Shown: positions 10,316 to 20,768, counted from the first letter of the stretch. The stretch is DNA of 26,738 nt from Elysia marginata (GCA_019649035.1 BMAT01011942.1:35679-62416), one strand, 5' to 3'. The notes: a model not told the origin generated them from the letters alone. Program-made: numbers and translations.

Positions 10316-10779
10316 ATAGCTCATGTCTGCGATGATAGCCAAGAGACCCCTGCCAGGACAAGAAGTACCCTGCCGGATGTAAGCAAAACTGGACAATACC
10401 CAATGGATGTAAGGAAATTGTATTTTTACTGTCCCCCAATTTCTTCTAGCAGTGAAAATGGCAGTTAATCAATAAGCCCAGAAAGCTTTGACATTCTATT
10501 CCAATTGACCATAATTGTGGAGTCAACCCTCCACCATATCGTAATCGGCTTCAATTTTATTCATTGAACATACCCAGGCCGCACAGTCCCAATCTGGTGG
10601 TTATAAACTCTGTTTGTATGAAGCCACTACGCAATTCTGGCATCTTCCCACTGGACGTGTTCTTGTGTGAACCACCACTCCAATGTTTTTACCTTCAGCA
10701 TATGCTCAAACTTTCAATTAGTCGATGGTCTTCTTGGCAGATCGCTAGGTGGGTCTCGTGATTAGCATCTTCTCAGTCC

Positions 10780-11490
10780 ACACTTCCAGCTCTCAAGTTA
10801 TGTTTTGATTTCTTGCCGAGAAAATTATGCATAGATAATAGCATGCTAGCGTAAAAGTTGCAGATTTTTCATTAGAGCTGTATGGGGTCTCGGAATACCC
10901 CTCACCTGGCGGACAATATCCCGAACGCATTTTCTGACACCCGCTTGGCTCTGCTCAAAGCCATAATTGTACACGCGTTGGTCATGATCTACTTTGTCGC
11001 CTCCGGATGGGAATGAGAATAGAGCACAAAATTATCGTTCTTGCCTGCAAGCAATTCACTTCGAAGAGGGAGTTTGCCAACAGGAACGATAATTTGCGCT
11101 CTAATCTCATTCCCAATAAAAGATTTTCTGCCATTGCAAAGGCATCACCTGCGACGAAAACAAACGGCATTTTGCTTGCTTTCTGAAAGGTTGGCCACTG
11201 GTTCTGCAAGGTTCAAAGCGGCTTCTTCAAGGCGGTCACCGAATTCAGTCACTGCTATCACTCCTCCTTCGGAAACACGCGCATTGACAATTGCATTGGT
11301 CATAATAAATTCACAATTAGCATTGACAACTTATTCGCATCAGTACGATGCTGAAAAATATCTTGTCACTGAAGTAAAATGAACAGGATCCGCCAAGTTT
11401 TTTTTACAGCAATGTTCTTTAGATTTATAGCACAAAAGCAGTGAGGAAAATTCCAGGTCAACTTAAAAGCTTCTCTCGTCAGTGTCTATT
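10780..11490 (-). pseudogene. Decayed Harbinger DDE transposase
   Basis: DNA transposon transposase (DDE_Tnp_4 type). On the minus strand the blocks appear in family order: EAFKLTWNFPHC and AINLKNIAVKKT (about 11475-11400), NCEFIMTNAIVNARVSEGG and VIAVTEFGDRLEEAALNL (about 11340-11230), MPFVFVAGDAFAMAENLL (from 11170), DHDQRVYNY (about 10990), LSRAKRVSENAFGIL (about 10960-10910), VFRDPIQL (about 10890), then MHNFLGKKSKHN (about 10830-10790). The first catalytic block should read AIDGKH but has Asn for Asp (AINLKN). The second-Asp block, normally 'VGDDAF', is AGDAF. Several frameshifts, two adjacent stops after DPIQL and a foldback insertion at 11009-11114 show it is dead. Confidence 0.8.
11009..11114. 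repeat. Foldback (inverted repeat) inside the transposase relic
   Basis: The left arm starts GGGAATGAGAATAGAGCACA and runs to 11042. The right arm (11082-11114) is its reverse complement with a few mismatches. Weaker pairing continues inward. The arms are about 33 bases around a 40-base centre. It interrupts the transposase between ENLL and DHDQRVYNY. Confidence 0.8.
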
Positions 11491-11746
11491 CATCTGGCGT
11501 TGTTGGAATCTCAAAAATGAACTAAATCTTGTTTTTAAAAATTCAATAACTTAAAATTTGTGAAACATCCTTACCAAACAAAGCCTTAAAAAGTTAATAT
11601 GTGATTTTTCTTTCCAGTATGAAGGTTGCCCACAAGAAGGTACTAAAGATGGAGAAGCAGAGGACAGCCGGGAATGATCTACCCCTTTAGCAATAAGACG
11701 TCCATTGCTCGGACCGACAACGCTGTCATCCTCCTATCATACTGTG
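11491..11746. other. Unassigned sequence with one acceptor-like site
   Basis: A strong acceptor-like motif TTTTTCTTTCCAG ends at 11617 and is followed by a short ATG frame (11619-11690) reading MKVAHKKVLKMEKQRTAG. It is too short to call, and may be part of the Harbinger element or chance. Confidence 0.35.
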
Positions 11747-12093
11747 CCTTCTACTACTACTACTACTACTACNNNNNNNNNNNNNNNNNNNNNNNNNNNN
11801 NNNNNNNNNNNNNNNNNNNNNNNNNNNNNNNNNNNNNNNNNNNNNNNNNNNNNNNNNNNNNNNNNNNNNNNNNNNNNNNNNNNNNNNNNNNNNNNNNNNN
11901 NNNNNNNNNNNNNNNNNNNNNNNNNNNNNNNNNNNNNNNNNNNNNNNNNNNNNNNNNNNNNNNNNNNNNNNNNNNNNNNNNNNNNNNNNNNNNNNNNNNN
12001 NNNNNNNNNNNNNNNNNNNNNNNNNNNNNNNNNNNNNNNNNNNNNNNNNNNNNNNNNNNNNNNNNNNNNNNNNNTACTACTACTACTACTACA
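11747..12093. repeat. (TAC)n microsatellite containing an assembly gap
   Basis: TAC units run into a block of 302 N (11773-12074) and resume as TAC units to 12093. The true length of the tract is unknown. Open frames drawn across the N block are meaningless. Confidence 0.97.
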
Positions 12094-13364
12094 ACTTCTT
12101 TGAGGTATGCCTTAAATAAATTATAAATCGAGGGATAAGAATAAAATAATTATGGAGGCAGCCGCTGCGCTATGAAATCATTGAAAGGTAATTTAGGTGG
12201 AGAGCGTTGGAGAGAAGTAGGCTTTCCATGGAAAAGCTCGAAATGTCTCCGTTTAGTGCGTTTCGAACTTATGACTGATAGTAGCTTCATCGTATTAGGA
12301 AAATTGTTAATGGAATCGGCCTACAAAGAGATAATGTGCCATTTGAACACCCATCGGTTCTTTTTTATATCGCACGAACTTGCTTCGAGTGCTTGAAATA
12401 TGCTCAACTTTTTTCAATTTCTTAGATTCACCCTCACTAGCAAAAATATCTCTTTGTTTCAAACTCTTTATGAGAGTCTTACTGGATACAAAATTAATAA
12501 GAGTTACTCATTCCTCGCGAGACACAATCTAGCCTAACACACTGGCAGTGTTCCCGGCTATGTCTAGCCACGCATCGAACCAGCGTGGCAGCGACCTGCT
12601 TGCGTATTCGATGCGAGACACCAACAATACCGATATAGCCCAAGGAGACATGGAATTCTATTAGTGCTCATTAGGAACGACCTGCTAGATTTCTCGTGTT
12701 CAATTACTAATTATTCACTAGCCCAGTATCTGGACAAGAAAATGACCTTCTTCCTTGTAGCAAGGACAAGCATAATTGAAACGTCCGTTGCATTATGTTA
12801 AACTTGGGTTTCCTCAGACCTCTTCTTTTGGTTCAGATCTCTACTTGGTGTTTTTAGCACTGCTAACTTTGCTCTGTGCAATTCAGATGTGCAGATGACG
12901 GTAGTCCCTTTCACCATGATAATTGAGAGCATGGTTTCTAACTCCAATCTCAAATGCGAATGTCAGAGAAATCGTGGCTCTATTGCCTAAAAGTTTCATC
13001 GTAAATATGTATACATGATATATGTTTAAATATCATGGACTTGGGTAAGGGTGCGAAATCCACAACCTTACAACAGGACAGGTTTGATGCAGGATTCTTT
13101 TCGCGCTGGAATAGATAGACAAAATTTTTCATGCTTTGAAATGCTGACTTTAATGGAACAATCCTACTTTTAATTTTTTATGACACCAATCATCGGATCT
13201 TATTGATGTCTCCAGTTTTTAGAGTTCGCCCTATTGTAAAGTTCCGTCTTGGAATTTGATAAGGACGTCTACCGTCTTTGAGATCACCTTTGTCTATAGT
13301 TTCTGGCTTTCTCGCATACATTAAACTTTGTATCTGTTTCAGTCTCCGAAATTAGAGCCGTATT
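12094..13364. other. Unassigned sequence
   Basis: No protein motif, repeat family or RNA gene was recognised on either strand. Open frames are under 75 codons. Confidence 0.5.
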
Positions 13365-13376
13365 ACCTACGTACCG

Positions 13377-13681
13377 CGACCGGCTCTATAGCTTAGTGGT
13401 AAGACATTCGCTCAGAGATCGGGACTTGCATGGTTCGATCCCCGGCCGAGTCAAACCAGGGATTTTAAAATTGGTATTAGCAGCTGATCCTCCTAGTGCC
13501 TGGCATTATGGATTTAGTGCTAAGTCTGGTTGGCCCGGTGTCAGGATAATGTACTGGGTGTGGTGTATGCAAGCGCTCCGTACATCACAGTGTGGCAGCA
13601 CACTTTCAATTGTCCCAAGCACCGTCTCTAATATAACCTTTTAGTTGAAAAGAGACGTTAAAATTCAAACAACCAGACCTA
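13377..13681 (+). mobile_element. Complete tRNA-derived SINE (family A)
   Basis: Plus-strand SINE with a tRNA-like head (CGGCTCTATAGCTTAGTGG as A-box region, GGTTCGATCCCCGG as B-box). The unique body contains GCCCGGTGTCAGGATAATG, GTGTGGTGTATGCAAGCGCT and CACAGTGTGGCAGCACAC, and the tail is GTTAAAATTCAAACAACCA. It is flanked by ACCTACGTACCG (13365-13376) and ACCTACATACCG (13682-13693), a 12-bp target-site duplication with one CG-to-CA difference. It is the reference copy for the pair at 6301-6763. Confidence 0.9.
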
Positions 13682-13693
13682 ACCTACATACCG

Positions 13694-14267
13694 GATGTTC
13701 ATGGAACGAACGCCTCCAAACAAAATACCCCGAAGATGTATACTTCGCTGTGGAGGGAGAACAGGTCCTGAAACAAAACGTATCCTTGTATTATACATCA
13801 TTTTGCCTCAGTCTGTTGAAATTCATACGCGTCTCCGCTGCTTGCTTCAAATACGAATTCTTCTCAACTCTTAGCGCTTTGCCATTGAAGCCTATAACGT
13901 TAAACCTTATCTAATGCTTTGTTGGAGACATTGACATTAATAAAAGTTTTTGTTGACCTTCATTTTGTTTTAAGGATCATTGCTGGTACATATGACTTAT
14001 TGTATTAACTGTCCCGTTTCCTTCCACAAACCACACCGGCTGTCTTCGTTCTCAGGTTTTTATTATCCGGCGTGGTCAGTAGTCTTAGTAAGTTTCAGTA
14101 AAAAAATTAAAAGAGCTTTGACCTTTTTTTTCTTAGTTGAACGAAAAAGACAATCATGTTACGCTTTACATACCATATCATAGCCTTTTAAAAACTTTGT
14201 TGAGTAGCAGGTGACTTTTGAAGACATCCATACGTAAAGAGTTTAATAGGGAGAAATAGAGACAGAA
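13694..14267. other. Unassigned sequence
   Basis: A stop-free stretch runs from the SINE tail to 13914 and includes YPEDVYFAVEGEQVLKQ, with AATAAA about 25 bases after the stop. It has no ATG and no recognised family. It could be a terminal exon, but I cannot support that. Confidence 0.3.
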
Positions 14268-14410
14268 AGCGAGCAAAAAGGGAGTGAGTAAGTGAGTGAG
14301 TGTGAGAGAGAAACAAGAGAGAGAGAGAGGAAGAGAAAGAGATGGATATATGGGTAGAATGTTAGAAATAGAGAGAAGGTGAGAGAGAAGAGGAAATCTG
14401 ATGAAGCAAC

Positions 14411-14491
<81 letters not shown>

Positions 14492-14547
14492 CAAAGAGAC
14501 AGAAACAAAGAGGGAGAAGCAGACAGACAGAGAGACAGACAGAAAAA

Positions 14548-14601
<54 letters not shown>

Positions 14602-14758
14602 AAAACTAAAGAGAGAAAAAGAATTGAACAAAGATAGTTTACAAACGGGTAAATGAGTAAGTGAATGAGTGGGTGAAAGAGAGAGAAAAAGAGAGAGCGA
14701 GAGAGAGACAGAGAGAGACAGAGAGAGAGAGACAGAGAGAGAGACAGAGAGAGAGAGT
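14268..14758. repeat. Purine-rich (AG)n / (GACA)n compound repeat
   Basis: About 490 bases are nearly all purine on the plus strand. (AG)n lies at about 14421-14460, (GACA)n at 14459-14491, a second (AG)n at about 14543-14600, and mixed AG/GACAG units at 14678-14757. Long Arg/Glu or Leu/Ser frames across it are repeat artefacts. Confidence 0.95.
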
Positions 14759-14760
14759 TT

Positions 14761-15042
14761 CTAGTACCAGACCACCATCTTTGATGTTGTGCAGCGCCAC
14801 AGTGTTTCAGACAAACTGAAGCCATTAAAGTAAGCCCTTCCCAAGCCCAACCACAGACAAGGGGATTCCACATGATCAACATTCTTGGCTAAAGTGAGAT
14901 TACTTCGACCAAGAAGACGCTCTTGTTTTGGCAGGTTTAAGAAGTTTGAAGAAGCATCGAAACTATCTCTTGCAAAAAAAGAGAATGCCGCTAATTTACT
15001 AGAAACATCTTTGAAGAATAAAAGACATAAATAGAGTTGCAT
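14761..15042 (-). CDS. Hypothetical small protein, doubtful
   Basis: An ATG-started 93-codon frame runs into the (AG)n border. It contains KLAAFSFFARDSF, LNLPKQERLLGRSNLTLAKN and GLGRAYFNGFSLSETLWRC. I recognise no domain. On the opposite strand the same DNA carries a second plausible frame (about 14876-15037) with FKKFEEASKLSLAKKENAAN and ending in a Lys/Arg-rich tail, preceded by an acceptor-like TTGTTTTGGCAG. At most one is likely real. Either could be an exon or a mobile-element scrap. Confidence 0.2.
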   Translation of the reverse strand: MQLYLCLLFFKDVSSKLAAFSFFARDSFDASSNFLNLPKQERLLGRSNLTLAKNVDHVESPCLWLGLGRAYFNGFSLSETLWRCTTSKMVVWY

Positions 15043-15090
15043 ATATTTCCTGTTACAATAACGATAAAACTATCGGTATTTTTCCAAAGT

Positions 15091-15118
15091 TGTCATCGTC
15101 ATCATCATTATCATCATT

Positions 15119-15177
<59 letters not shown>

Positions 15178-15180
15178 TGA
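15091..15180. repeat. (ATC)n microsatellite
   Basis: Nearly pure ATC units over about 90 bases, the same motif as at 150-477. Confidence 0.95.
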
Positions 15181-15377
15181 TATCCACTCTAACGATTAGC
15201 CAACTTTTTGCCTTCATCACATTTGCCTGAACCATCATCAAAATCATCACCAATCTATCTACATTATCGTAATATTATAGCTTTCGTCATTATTATTATC
15301 TTTTTTGTCATCTAAATTTTGCAAAATTGATCGTCGTTGTCACTGTGACTAGAAAATATAAAATCCTTGATTTTTCT

Positions 15378-15665
15378 TGTCCTTTGCCTTCTTCCTCTTT
15401 ATCCTCTTCTTTAACTTTTATTTTCCTTCTTCTTCACTCTCCCCCATTCTTCTCCTTCTTGCTTCTCCTCATTTCTTGTCCTCCTTTCTTTCCTCCTCCT
15501 CTTTGCTATTCTCCTCTCCTTCCTCTTTCCCATCCTTCCCGGCCCTCTTTCCTCCTCCTTCGACTTCTCTTTATCCTCCTGCTTCTTCTCCTCCTTCTTC
15601 CCTTTCTCGTCCTTCCTGATCCTGTTCTTGTTATTCCCTCCTCTTCTCCCCCTACTTCTAGTTCT
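15378..15665. repeat. Polypyrimidine (TTC/TCC-rich) tract
   Basis: About 290 bases are mostly C and T on the plus strand with few purines and no strict unit. Pro/Ser/Leu-rich frames here are artefacts of composition. Confidence 0.9.
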
Positions 15666-16389
15666 TCTAAAAAAAAGAAATACAGACACTCAAGTGTTGA
15701 CACTTTAATTTTATTCTTTTTTATTAGGCGGACGCTGCTTCCACAAGGACACACTCAGATGACTTATAGAAACAAAAAAAAATTACAGAACAGGAAATCC
15801 AAAGCGACAGTAATACAATATGTATCCGTGATACTGCAAACAAATTCACAATCTATGAGCAAATTAACGAAGAATGGTTCTGACCTTCATTTCAGCAGGG
15901 TCACGTGACTCTTGGGAAAACCATAAAATCTTTCGCCTTCCTTCTAGCAGAATGCACACTCAAACTGGCACGATAAGAAACAATGTTACACCACTGAAAT
16001 AAAATACTCTAAAAGAACTTTTAATACACAGGGTTATACACAAGGCCGCACCATTATTGTTAATCACGTGGTAGATATAGGCCAGCCTCATTCTACAATG
16101 ATTAAGCAAAGGGCAGTACCACATAAGGGAAAAATGAGCGAAATTGAAAACTAAAACTAACGAGATACTGCACTTTGATTAACCACCGAATATTAGCATT
16201 TCATCTATAAGACATTTTTATATATTTTGTACATCAAAGAAAGTAGGAGGCTGTTGTTTTAGTATTTGAGCTTTATGCGAACACTCTTCATAACAACACC
16301 AATAACAACATAATGAACAGCAATCAAAAGCAATAGAGGTCATGTGTGGCAGTTTATGGCATCTAAATTCTAATGGAAGATAAATTAAA
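15666..16389. other. Unassigned sequence
   Basis: No gene or repeat family was recognised. A-rich runs occur at about 15668 and 15774. Confidence 0.5.
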
Positions 16390-16703
16390 AAGCTTTTTAT
16401 GTAGCGCCCAATGAATTAAGAACTCTGAGCGCTTTACATGTGTTTACTGAGAGGCCTTTCCAAATCAAACCACCTTCTGAACTCACAGAGTACCAGCTCT
16501 TTAAAGCGCATCATCATAGCATACTTACAAGATCTTTCACTGCCCATAGTCCAATACCCTTTTAAGGCATGAGTGAGGCGGAGTATTGTGTGTAAATAAA
16601 AGTCACTTTCTCAAGGACTAAACCTCGACCTGCCAACGCAGGATTCGATATCCGGACCTCTCGATTCGAGAACCGAGCGTCTACCACTCGACCACGACGC
16701 CGC
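16390..16703 (-). mobile_element. tRNA-derived SINE (family B)
   Basis: On the minus strand the head starts GCGGCGTCGTGGTCGAGTGG (A-box region) and has GGATATCGAATCC as a B-box, set far apart as in a long-arm (Ser/Leu-type) tRNA. The body includes AAGATCTTGTAAG... in reverse sense, and ends TGTAAAGCGCTCAGAG, GGGCGCTACATAAAAAG. The head is too divergent and lacks tRNA ends, so it is not a tRNA gene. No target-site duplication was found. Confidence 0.7.
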
Positions 16704-17100
16704 ACGATCTAGCAAGGTAGAGAGGTACATGACGGATGATGCAGTTTCCCTTAATAATTATTGTGTTTCCTGCATAAGCGCTTTCTGATTTTCATTACGC
16801 ACTTATTTCAAGGATTGATAAAAATTGCACTCTTGCAACCACATGAGCGACGATAGACCATTCAAGACAAAGTAATACAGTTGTAAGAAAAAGAAATAAA
16901 AAAGAAAAAAAAAACCCAAAAGAGTCATTTATGTCTTTCTACAATTATAAAACAATGTGTCGTCTTCTTTCTTTTAATTTTTTTTTCTCAGATGTGCTGT
17001 TAAAACTTGAATCGCTGTTAGAATATTAATAAAGTCTATCAGATGATATTTGTCTAATGCAGCTTACACTCTTTAAACAAACAAACAAAATAGTGAAGAC
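16704..17100. other. Unassigned AT-rich spacer between two SINE copies
   Basis: No gene was recognised. It contains A-rich (about 16888-16918) and T-rich (about 16970-16988) runs. Confidence 0.5.
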
Positions 17101-17445
17101 GGTTTTTATGTGTCGTTTAATCGCATGTAAAACTTGGAGCGCTATACACGATTGGCCTGGAAAAAAAATATGAAACGCTGGTAGTGGTACCAACCAGAGA
17201 TAATTTAAGTACTAAAATTATCTCTGTACCAACCAAATGTTTTTCTCTTCTTACAGAGGAACTGCAGACATAGCGCATCGCTACCAAGATCTTTCATTAC
17301 CCCAGCTGAGTACTAATGTTAAGTCTGGGTGTTTCGAGGATACATATGAGTGTCTTATACAAGGGCTAAAAGTCGAAGTGATGAGCTAGAGCTTCAACCC
17401 CGGACATCTATATATACAAGCCGAGTGTTTACCGTTAATTCAGGA
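17101..17445 (-). mobile_element. Degraded tRNA-derived SINE (family B)
   Basis: Same orientation and order of landmarks as the copy at 16390-16703. At the left is GGTTTTTATGTGTCG (against CTTTTTATGTAGCGC), then AGCGCTATACA (against AGCGCTTTACA), CAAGATCTTTCATTACCC (against CAAGATCTTTCACTGCCC), and a head remnant with CCGGACATCTATATATACAA and CCGAGTGTTTACCGTTA. It is much more diverged and carries the small palindromic insertion at 17196-17225. Confidence 0.55.
17187..17234. repeat. 30-bp palindrome flanked by 9-bp direct repeats
   Basis: GTACCAACC at 17187-17195 and 17226-17234 encloses a 30-bp palindrome whose arms are AGAGATAATTT and AAATTATCTCT, with a single mismatched pair near the centre. 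It looks like a small insertion with its target-site duplication. Confidence 0.85.
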
Positions 17446-18440
17446 CAAACTAGACACAAAGCACTATTGAGTTTTCTAACTCAAGCCGTTTTCGACGATC
17501 TGCGAGCACATGCCAGTGTTCAGCATTATTTGTCATACCAGCACACAAACCTCATTATACGTTAACTACGAACCAGAACAACGGCAAATAAAATCGAAAA
17601 GAAAAACCACATAAAACGCGAACAAAGCAAAATGCTGAAAAATTAAAATACAAATGAAAAGAATGTTCATTTACAACAAAATGAATACAGAGCAATTTTG
17701 TTTTTACAGGCCATGGAGAAGTTTTTCTTCTGATTCCTGTCTCCCCCCCCCCATATTCCTTCTAAAAGATTACAGCAGGACCCTGATAATTCGAATACAT
17801 GTACTTCTTTAGTTTGACATGTATTGAATTTTATCTCTCTTCATCTAAATACTGATAATTTTTAGTTAAGAAAATTCGAAGTTATTCATGTGGGGTTTGA
17901 AATATCTGGCCTTGATTTAATTATAGTGCCGTATTCATTTCAATGGCAGTAAAAGATCAGTATAAATGTAAGGCACTGTTGAACAATCGCGGTCCCTCGG
18001 GATTTTGCCAATGTATCCCTACCCACGACTTTAAAAAGTAACATAAAATTATCAAACTTACAAATAATATGGCATGTTTTCGATATCGATATTGATATGA
18101 TTCTATCGACCTGGCAAAGTCTTGAGAGACCGCAATTTTTTCAAGAGTACCAATCAATATGATGCTTTTCTCCCTTTACCCTTTATTACAATTTTTTGAA
18201 ACACCGGAGACTACTCAATACTATCAACCATCTGGATGATCTAAAAATCTTCATTATCCAATCATGCTGTTAATTGAATAAGTATACGAGTGACTAAAAT
18301 TCAAACAATTGAAGCTAGATATCTATCAATTACGTGCTCCTAAATATTTTATCATGTTATAAGAGAATAATGGCAAAAAAATCATACATTAAAGCTTTCA
18401 CGACGAAAATCATCACATTAATACCCACATGAAAACATAT
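17446..18440. other. Unassigned AT-rich sequence
   Basis: No gene was recognised. A C10 run lies at about 17743-17752. Confidence 0.5.
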
Positions 18441-18461
18441 TATTATTATTATTATTATGCA
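18439..18461. repeat. Short (ATT)n microsatellite
   Basis: Seven or so ATT units in AT-rich DNA. Confidence 0.85.
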
Positions 18462-19852
18462 CATTTATCATCCACAGTAAAATAATTCATCTTTTTATGA
18501 AAACATGATAGATGATTTATAATTATGTAACAGTAAATCTATGCACAATACAAATCAGTTTGTAGGTATTTCTCTTATAAAATCAGTTAAGCTGTAGGCC
18601 AATATTATCTCTATCTAGTTCCATTTCTAATGTATCAAGCAAATAAAGCCTTCCTTATAAACATGTTTAACACAATAAGGGAATGAGAGAAACGTAGTAT
18701 TCTCTAATCACAATGCTAGTTCTGCAGCCGGAACGACTAAAACCAAACCACCGGACTTAAGAGCATTTCAATTCATGGCCCCGGTGTAATAGGAAAGCTT
18801 GTGCATATCGTAGATATTTCTTTTTTACAATATCTGAATTGAGAAGAAATAAGCTACCTTAAAATTATATTTTAAAAGTTATGTACTGTAATACAATATG
18901 GATCATAAAATTTTGGACTAACCAAAGAGCTATTTCATATAATAAAACCAAAGCATCTTTAATATTTTATATTCGGTTTACGTTCAGCCCCCACTTTTTT
19001 GGGCTCTCTTGCTGTTGGAGTCAAAGTTTTTTTTTAAAACTCTTTTTTTACCATGTCTACATTAGCGCTCAATATCTACAAAAATTTACTTGCCATTGCC
19101 ATAAGGCAGGAATAGGTGTTTGCTTTAAAACAAATTTGAAAAAAAAATTGCAAGGAAACCGTTTAAAAATGAAATAATGTTGAAATAATTATTTACTGCT
19201 TTGGTCACCCTACTTCTTTTTTTTGGCAAGCATCTTATAAGTTCAACAAAGTATGTGAATGAAAACAACAAAAAAAAACTCATGACATTGTTTACATCGA
19301 TAGAAATGAATGTTTCTGAGTGAACGGAAGTTTCACTTACATAATTATACCTGTTTAATTTTCTGCAATTTGGTTGGCTTTCAGATGAAATAAACAAACA
19401 TTAACCCGAAGCACGGCTCAAGGCTGAAGAATCTAGATTACAACCAGGATTAACTTGCACTGGTAGTGTCTAAGACTGATTAGAAGTGCCAATAACTCTA
19501 GGTCTAGCTTTTCTTTTCCTGCCAATCAGCTTTTCCCTAACTTACTGTCAGATTTTTACTTGTAGATTTGCCGGCTTTAGATATAATCTGGACTCAGATC
19601 TAGATTCTAGATATCTTAGGTCTATCAATTTCGGAGTCCGACCTAGTTTTTATCTGTTTTTTTTTTGTCTCAAGCCAAGGTTTCCTTTTATCACATCTAG
19701 CTGTAGAAATGATGCAGCCAGTTTCATTTATTTCGCATGTTTTTTTTCATGTGTAACTAATATAGTTTTTTCACTCTGGAGTAGTTTCAGTAAGATAATG
19801 ATTTTAAAACCAACATAAACACGACCTATCTGTACATGAATTCTTCAGGAGC
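18462..19852. other. Unassigned AT-rich sequence
   Basis: Frames of up to 110 codons are hydrophobic, AT-driven and without motifs. Several TCTAGAT-type words cluster at about 19429-19615 and recur at 21380-21420, with no clear unit structure. Confidence 0.5.
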
Positions 19853-19915
19853 GGCCAAGTCGCTAGGGAGGTTGGTTAGAATGCCCGTGGTAAGAGGTTC
19901 GATTAGTTTGGTTAA
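19853..19915 (+). mobile_element. Possible tRNA-like SINE head (family C)
   Basis: GAGCGGCCAAGTCGCTAG, then GGTTAGAATGCCCGTGGTAA and GAGGTTCGATTA resemble the A- and B-box regions of a Leu/Ser-type tRNA head. No body or tail could be aligned, and it does not fold as a proper tRNA. Confidence 0.25.
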
Positions 19916-20639
19916 TTTTACTCCATTCCACTACGTCTCAACTAAACACTTTGCCTGCAGCAAAATGTCCAGAAACCGAAATAAAGGCTGGGCAAAGGCA
20001 TCTATCTTACGTTTCTTGTATGCAGCAGCAAAAAAAAAATGAAACAACGAGGGTCTTTTTTTAATTCCTGAAATAAAATAAGGTTTGATTGTTAATTCAA
20101 AAGACTTAATGGCGGCCGAGTCCTTGCTAAGCTAAGCACCAAATAATTATGCTCTTTCACATGTAAATGTGACATTGGGAGCTCATCTTCTAAACCTGAA
20201 AAACATATCAAGACAAAGATTGAAGGTTATTTTGAAATCCATCAGCTATGAGGTCGAAACTTACGAAAAGTCGTTGAGGAAATATAATCGACCAAAACCT
20301 GCAAAGATCTTTACTTGAAAGGTAAAGGGATTTCGAGATAAAATGCACCCAAAAGAATAAGCCCTAGTCCCAAATATAGTGGGTGTTTAGGCCACGTATA
20401 TCATGCTCTTTTATATAAAAACGCGTAGGAGCATTGTCACGAGTATTGTTCTACAGCTTTTATTATAGTGCAAGTTATTCACCAGTAGTAAGTCAGGAAA
20501 TACTTTAAAATCACAACAGAGTTCGAACAATAGAAAAAAAGATGATTTTTAAAAACGACTGTCCAGGAATAGGCCTACCTTAATTTTTTTTTGTATGTGC
20601 ACATGTGATTTGTGTGACACAATTTCGGTTTCATTCTAT

Positions 20640-20768
20640 CTTAGAGGTCATAGGTGCGATTCCCATTCTGGGCGAGATCTTATTGGCTTCCCACCCGGCG
20701 CTTGATGGGTAGCGACCTAGCTGTTTCTCTTTATTAAGACCCGGCAAAAGTAAAACTAAAGGTGGCGA
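20640..20768 (+). mobile_element. Possible headless SINE (family C)
   Basis: GAGGTCATAGGTGCGATTCCC resembles a B-box region. It is followed by a GC-richer body unlike the surroundings (CTTCCCACCCGGCGCTTG, GGTAGCGACCTAGCTG) ending ACCCGGCAAAAGTAAAACTA. It could be the body of the family whose head appears at 19853. Confidence 0.35.

Noticed and set aside
11674-12126. Open frames of 132-150 codons
   Set aside because: They run through 302 N bases and (TAC)n.
13377-13450. tRNA gene
   Set aside because: A- and B-boxes are present, but there is no acceptor-stem pairing, and the sequence continues into a repeated SINE body. The same applies to 6540-6617 and 16630-16703.
13396-13644. 82-codon open frame
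   Set aside because: It lies inside a SINE and relies on the SINE body being stop-free in one frame.
14178-14882. Long Leu/Ser-rich or Arg/Glu-rich open frames, including one of 234 codons
   Set aside because: They are produced by (AG)n/(GACA)n repeats, which contain no stops in several frames.
15327-15908. Pro/Ser/Leu-rich frame of 193 codons
   Set aside because: It follows the polypyrimidine tract. Its composition is explained by base bias and no motif is present.
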